From positions 1-34,053 of IMG/VR virus record IMGVR_UViG_3300027852_000118: a stretch of 34,053 nucleotides of DNA; one strand, written 5' to 3'. Below are positions 30,357-34,053 of this stretch, piece by piece (the first letter of the stretch is position 1; every line of letters begins with the position of its first letter). The DNA comes from a virus. The notes beneath the pieces were generated by a model, which made no database searches, was not told the DNA's origin, and saw only the letters and a program-made list of their open reading frames with translations. The position numbers and the translations under genes are program-made.

Positions 30357-33147
30357 TATAATAATACATCGCGATCCAGAAGGTATTAACAAGCGAGAGT
30401 TTGTACAGTGCAACAAAGGTGAAATGTTGCTGGATGCGTTAATTCGTGTTTACGGTCATGACGGCTTCACAGTACCCACGTTGATATTTAAAGGTTCGAT
30501 GATTGAAGAAAACATGATCGACCAGTTAGATTTCGATCAGTTGAATCAACCACTGGTTGAATACGACATCATAAATATAGTACATAGACCTTTGGGTACA
30601 GAATTAATTTATGCCATCGTGACGGCTGTTTTAGTAGTGGCTTTAACACCTACACCATCACCGCCACCAGTTCCCGAAAATCCTAATTTTCAAAAAACTA
30701 ATGAAAGCCCGAACAATCGATTGACAGGGCAAACTAACTTGGCTAGACCCCAAGGCAGAATACCCGATATATACGGGCGCATGAGAGTGTACCCTGACTT
30801 GGGGGCTAAGACTGTGACTGAATACATAAGCCATGTGAAATTTGTAACGGAATATTTAATCATAGGGAGGGGTAGTTATCAAATAGAAGATTTAAAAAGT
30901 AGCGAAACTGGAATAGACGATATAAAAGGGACGTCTCACATCATCTATTCACCGAACCAAATCATTCCTAGAATAACAGATGCTACTCGTTCAAATGAAG
31001 TAAATGGTCAATTGTTGAAAGCACCGAACGAAACGGGAGTGATGACTTTTAGCGATGATAATTTATCATTTAGTAATTCTTTCGGTTTTGGTGTAATTAC
31101 TAACGATGACATAATTGACACATCGTTAGGTGATTTTTCGGCACTAGCACAAGGTGACCAGTTCACCATAACTAACTCAGCGTCCAATGATGGTACGTAT
31201 ACTTTTGAAAGTTTTACTGAAACATTAGTTTCTGGCGATAGCGGAGAAGAGAACTATTATTACACGATCAAAGTACTAGAGGCATTCACTATCGAAAGTG
31301 TGGGGGCTACACTGGTAGATTTTCTGGAATTATCAGGATCTAACACAATAGGTGCGTTTGTAGTGAGTGGTAAAACCAGCGAGATTTGGCTTGACTTCAT
31401 AGCAAATAGGGGTTTAGTAGACCGTAGGAATGGTAGTAACGTGGCTGTGACTTTGGAATTCGACATTATATTAGATGAGTTAGATGATGCTGGTCTAATT
31501 ATTTCTACTCAAACAATCACTAAAACTTTTACCGATAACAATATAGACCAGAGATTCTATACTGTTAAAGTAGTCCCTCCTGTGTTAGATGCTAGATATC
31601 AAGTTAGTTGCCAAAGACAAACAGAAACCGTTGATGATTCTGCCTACTATGATGATTTGAAATGGTCGGGATTAACGGGTATAGGATTTATTGACAATTT
31701 CGCCCAAGGTAATGTAACAAGTGTGTTATTGACCACGCAAGCGACTGACCAAGCGACTCAATCACAGGAAAGGAAATTCAATGCTGTAGTCACTAGAAAA
31801 CTCAGAACTTACGACACTAACACATCCTCTATAGTTGAAAGCATCGACAACTTTCCTCTGGTCGATGCCATAGCGAACGAAACCAATAGAACGTTTTTAA
31901 TAAACGTATCGTTTACCGACGTTAGAGCCAAATTCTTAACTTTAACGTCAGGTGACGTTTTTACTATAGTCAACTCTCAATCAAACATTCATGATGGTAC
32001 GTACACTTTAGACGTCGTGATATCCCAAGCTAGTGAAATAATAGTGACAGTCAATGAACCAGTGTCAGAACTAACTATATCGACTATGGACTTTATATTC
32101 CCTACTACTGATGCCCCAACTGTTAAGATGGCAGACGCTTTATTACACCATTTAACAGATCCTTTGATCGGTAATAAACAAGTTGGTGATTTAGATTTAG
32201 ATGATCTATATACGATACAGGACAACTTGGATAATGTGGTTAATTATGATGACTATTTAGGTCGTTTTAGTTATTCTTTCAGTGCTGAAAAATCAAGCGT
32301 TAAAGATGAACTAATCACGATAGCTAATTCATGCAGGTGTTACATTACTAAAATGGGTAATAGGATTGGGTTCACCCGCGACGAAACGTTACCCAACCGA
32401 ACGACTTTATTTAACGGTAGAAATAAAAAACCAAACAGCGAAAAGAAAACTTACCGACTGCAAAAACCTACCGACCCAGATGGAATACAATTACAATGGG
32501 TTTATGAAGACACCGGCGAATCATTCACGGTTCATTTCCCAGAAGATGAGAGCGCGTTGAACCCTAAAAAAATAGAGGGTGCTGGTATTAGAAATTTCAA
32601 GCAAGCATGGAACAGAGCAAAAATTGAATACAACAAGTTAAGACTGCAAAGGTCGAATGCTCAAGTCACAGTGACAAAGGATGGTTTGAATTTATCAATA
32701 GGTGATCGAATAGCTAACGCTGATGGTACAGACGTAAAAACCCAAAGTGGTGAGGTGAAAGATTTAGCAGGGTTAGAAGTAGTGACTTACGATGCTGTTG
32801 ACTTCAAAGGTAACGCTGATGCTGTTGTTATTTTGAGAAACGAAAACGCTTCGACAACAGAAGAAATTACAGTAACGCCACGCAATGACGGTTTCAACGG
32901 TTTCATAATGTCTAATGCACCTGTAGGTTTTACAATAAGGGTTAGGGGTGATTTAGACTATCAGATAGGTACGCTTTACACTTTTGCTTTAACAAACGAG
33001 CAAAAAATAAAAGATTACGTGATCCAAAAAATAACGCCTAAAGATCAACATTATGTTACTATAGATCTATTGAACTATACGGATTCTATTTATTTACCCG
33101 ATACTGAAATACCACCTACTCACGAAACAATAACAGAGGCTCAATGA
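30343..33147 (+). CDS. central tail hub/host specificity protein (TipJ-like)
   Basis: A 934-residue protein, comparable to lambda gpJ (about 1130). The N-terminus contains a hydrophobic segment (ELIYAIVTAVLVVAL, about 86-100), a Pro-rich linker (TPTPSPPPVPENP) and NNRLTGQTNLARPQGRIPDIYGRMRVYPDLG, the typical start of TipJ hub proteins. Long beta-rich segments and a phage-tail_3-type domain around residues 590-800 follow. The hub caps the tail and may contact the receptor. No tail-fibre gene follows; the endolysin comes next. Confidence 0.88.
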   Translation: MSHPSIIIHRDPEGINKREFVQCNKGEMLLDALIRVYGHDGFTVPTLIFKGSMIEENMIDQLDFDQLNQPLVEYDIINIVHRPLGTELIYAIVTAVLVVALTPTPSPPPVPENPNFQKTNESPNNRLTGQTNLARPQGRIPDIYGRMRVYPDLGAKTVTEYISHVKFVTEYLIIGRGSYQIEDLKSSETGIDDIKGTSHIIYSPNQIIPRITDATRSNEVNGQLLKAPNETGVMTFSDDNLSFSNSFGFGVITNDDIIDTSLGDFSALAQGDQFTITNSASNDGTYTFESFTETLVSGDSGEENYYYTIKVLEAFTIESVGATLVDFLELSGSNTIGAFVVSGKTSEIWLDFIANRGLVDRRNGSNVAVTLEFDIILDELDDAGLIISTQTITKTFTDNNIDQRFYTVKVVPPVLDARYQVSCQRQTETVDDSAYYDDLKWSGLTGIGFIDNFAQGNVTSVLLTTQATDQATQSQERKFNAVVTRKLRTYDTNTSSIVESIDNFPLVDAIANETNRTFLINVSFTDVRAKFLTLTSGDVFTIVNSQSNIHDGTYTLDVVISQASEIIVTVNEPVSELTISTMDFIFPTTDAPTVKMADALLHHLTDPLIGNKQVGDLDLDDLYTIQDNLDNVVNYDDYLGRFSYSFSAEKSSVKDELITIANSCRCYITKMGNRIGFTRDETLPNRTTLFNGRNKKPNSEKKTYRLQKPTDPDGIQLQWVYEDTGESFTVHFPEDESALNPKKIEGAGIRNFKQAWNRAKIEYNKLRLQRSNAQVTVTKDGLNLSIGDRIANADGTDVKTQSGEVKDLAGLEVVTYDAVDFKGNADAVVILRNENASTTEEITVTPRNDGFNGFIMSNAPVGFTIRVRGDLDYQIGTLYTFALTNEQKIKDYVIQKITPKDQHYVTIDLLNYTDSIYLPDTEIPPTHETITEAQ

Positions 33148-33148
33148 C

Positions 33149-33712
33149 ATGATTAAAAAAATAACACGTTACGCACATAATTTTAAAATTGCTATTATTT
33201 CCATATTGCGACATGAGGGCGGTTTTAGTGACGTTAAAGAAGATCGAGGCGGTGCTACAAATTACGGCATAAGCACTCGCTTTTTAAAACTCATTGGTAA
33301 AGATTTAAACGGTGATGGTCATGTGAATGAAAAAGATATATTGTCAATCACGAAAGAAACAGCTATTGAACTATACTACAAGTATTTTTGGTCGCACTAC
33401 AAACTAGATTCTATTCGTGATGTGAAAATAGCGACTAAATGCTTTGATATGTTTGTTAATATGCGCGGAAAATCAGCAGGTAAGATAATTCAAAAATCTT
33501 GCAACGCATTAGGTTACAAACTGAAAGAAGATGGTATTTGCGGAGTACTTACTTTTAGCGCAATCAATCGTTTATCAAGCAATATTGCCGATCACGGTTT
33601 ATTAATGAACGAGTTGCGAGAACATCAAGCAATGCACTATGAAGCAATAGTGAAAGCTGATAAATCACAATCTAAATTTTTAAATGGTTGGTTGAACAGG
33701 GCTAGGTCATGA
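33149..33712 (+). CDS. endolysin, GH108 N-acetylmuramidase
   Basis: A 187-residue GH108 enzyme which hydrolyses peptidoglycan for lysis. Catalytic Glu23 lies in RHEGGFS and the typical DRGGATNYGIS is at 32-42, followed by a C-terminal peptidoglycan-binding-like domain (EDGICGVLTFSAINRL). The N-terminus has no clear signal peptide, although residues 12-20 are mildly hydrophobic, so a holin is probably needed. It overlaps the holin-like gene by 4 bases (ATGA). Confidence 0.92.
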   Translation: MIKKITRYAHNFKIAIISILRHEGGFSDVKEDRGGATNYGISTRFLKLIGKDLNGDGHVNEKDILSITKETAIELYYKYFWSHYKLDSIRDVKIATKCFDMFVNMRGKSAGKIIQKSCNALGYKLKEDGICGVLTFSAINRLSSNIADHGLLMNELREHQAMHYEAIVKADKSQSKFLNGWLNRARS

Positions 33713-34053
33713 GTTGGTTTAACCCGCTATCATGGGGTGAAAAAGTAGCTACCGATGTGTTAGACAAAGACAACGGGTTGTTATCTCAAGTAGGAGGATG
33801 GATCGGCGGTTTAACGCTAACTGACCAAGAAGTAGCAGAGTACAACGCTAAGACCGTAGATAGCGTGCAAGATTTTGTGAAAGCAACATTGTCAGAAAGT
33901 ACAGATCGATCTAAAACAAGGCGAGCAATTGCTGTTTTATGGATCAAAGTCGAATTAGGGATCGTGATCATGGCTTGCATTTGTGCCCCGTGGGATATGG
34001 CGTTAGCAGTTTTTTATTTGAATTTAGCAACTAGCACATTAATGCTAACAACT
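33709..34053 (+). CDS. holin-like membrane protein (partial, cut by right edge)
   Basis: The frame is open from the ATG at 33709 (ATGA overlap) to the window end, giving 115 residues without stop. After a soluble ~60-residue stretch (SWFNPLSWGEKVATDVLDKD...), SKTRRAIAVLW leads into a first membrane span (about 72-92), and a second begins near residue 96 (MALAVFYLNLATSTLML). Position after the endolysin and topology suggest a 3-TM phage holin. The end is not seen. Confidence 0.65.
   Translation, partial: MSWFNPLSWGEKVATDVLDKDNGLLSQVGGWIGGLTLTDQEVAEYNAKTVDSVQDFVKATLSESTDRSKTRRAIAVLWIKVELGIVIMACICAPWDMALAVFYLNLATSTLMLTT

Noticed and set aside
1-34053. GATC site enrichment as a target of the adenine methyltransferase
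   Set aside because: GATC looked frequent in places, but a rough check of one kilobase gave about the number expected by composition. A proper count was not possible here.
1-34053. tRNA genes, integrase or transposase
   Set aside because: I saw no cloverleaf with a recognisable T-loop, no tyrosine or serine recombinase catalytic motifs and no insertion sequence ends. The phage's lifestyle is therefore left open.

Overview
The window is a contiguous stretch of an AT-rich (roughly 35-40% G+C by eye), densely packed genome of a tailed phage with a long non-contractile tail (siphovirus type). It could equally be a prophage segment, but I see no integrase or host genes. The endolysin family (GH108), DUF551, the TipJ-like tail hub and the NlpC/P60 tail protein all point to a Gram-negative, probably gammaproteobacterial, host. 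I cannot name the host. Neither end is a natural end: the first gene runs off the left edge and a holin-like gene runs off the right edge.

Layout. (1) Bases 1-2424, minus strand: a DUF2815-type ssDNA-binding protein, a DUF2800 Cas4-like nuclease and a small phage protein. (2) Bases 2425-2544: a divergent promoter region with an 18-bp palindrome overlapping the -35 boxes of both directions. (3) Bases 2545-8736, plus strand, replication: SF2 helicase, VRR-NUC nuclease, beta-class DNA methyltransferase, a TetR-type HTH protein and a primase-helicase. (4) Bases 8719-13894: two operons of small accessory genes, each headed by the same 51-bp promoter cassette (8719 and 10746). They encode small HTH proteins, zinc-binding proteins, tiny membrane proteins, DUF551 and a short C5-cytosine-methyltransferase-like protein. 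(5) Bases 13884-14681, minus strand: three small genes including an HTH protein, with a duplicated leader. (6) Bases 14767-15203: a noncoding region with eight copies of the octamer GTCTACTT/AAGTAGAC around a very AT-rich core. This is a candidate replication origin, packaging site or control element. (7) Bases 15204-22027: small and large terminase, portal, Mu F-like protein, protease with a nested scaffold start, decoration protein and major capsid protein, closed by a strong terminator. (8) Bases 22121-33147: a tandem-repeat coiled-coil protein, connector genes, major tail protein, G/GT chaperones with an A AAA AAG -1 frameshift site, tape measure, two paralogous tail proteins (one carrying a LamG-like domain), DUF1833, NlpC/P60 and a TipJ-like hub. 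(9) Bases 33149-34053: GH108 endolysin and the start of a holin-like gene.

The minus-strand left genes and the plus-strand block from 2545 form one replication module split by the divergent promoter. The genes from 15204 onward are late structural and lysis genes. The most interesting unexplained element is the octamer array at 14808-15167. Next come the twin promoter cassettes, the nested scaffold start at 20058, the dnaX-like slip site at 24770, and the promoter that would make the terS mRNA leaderless. Family names come from remembered family patterns and motifs, not from searches.
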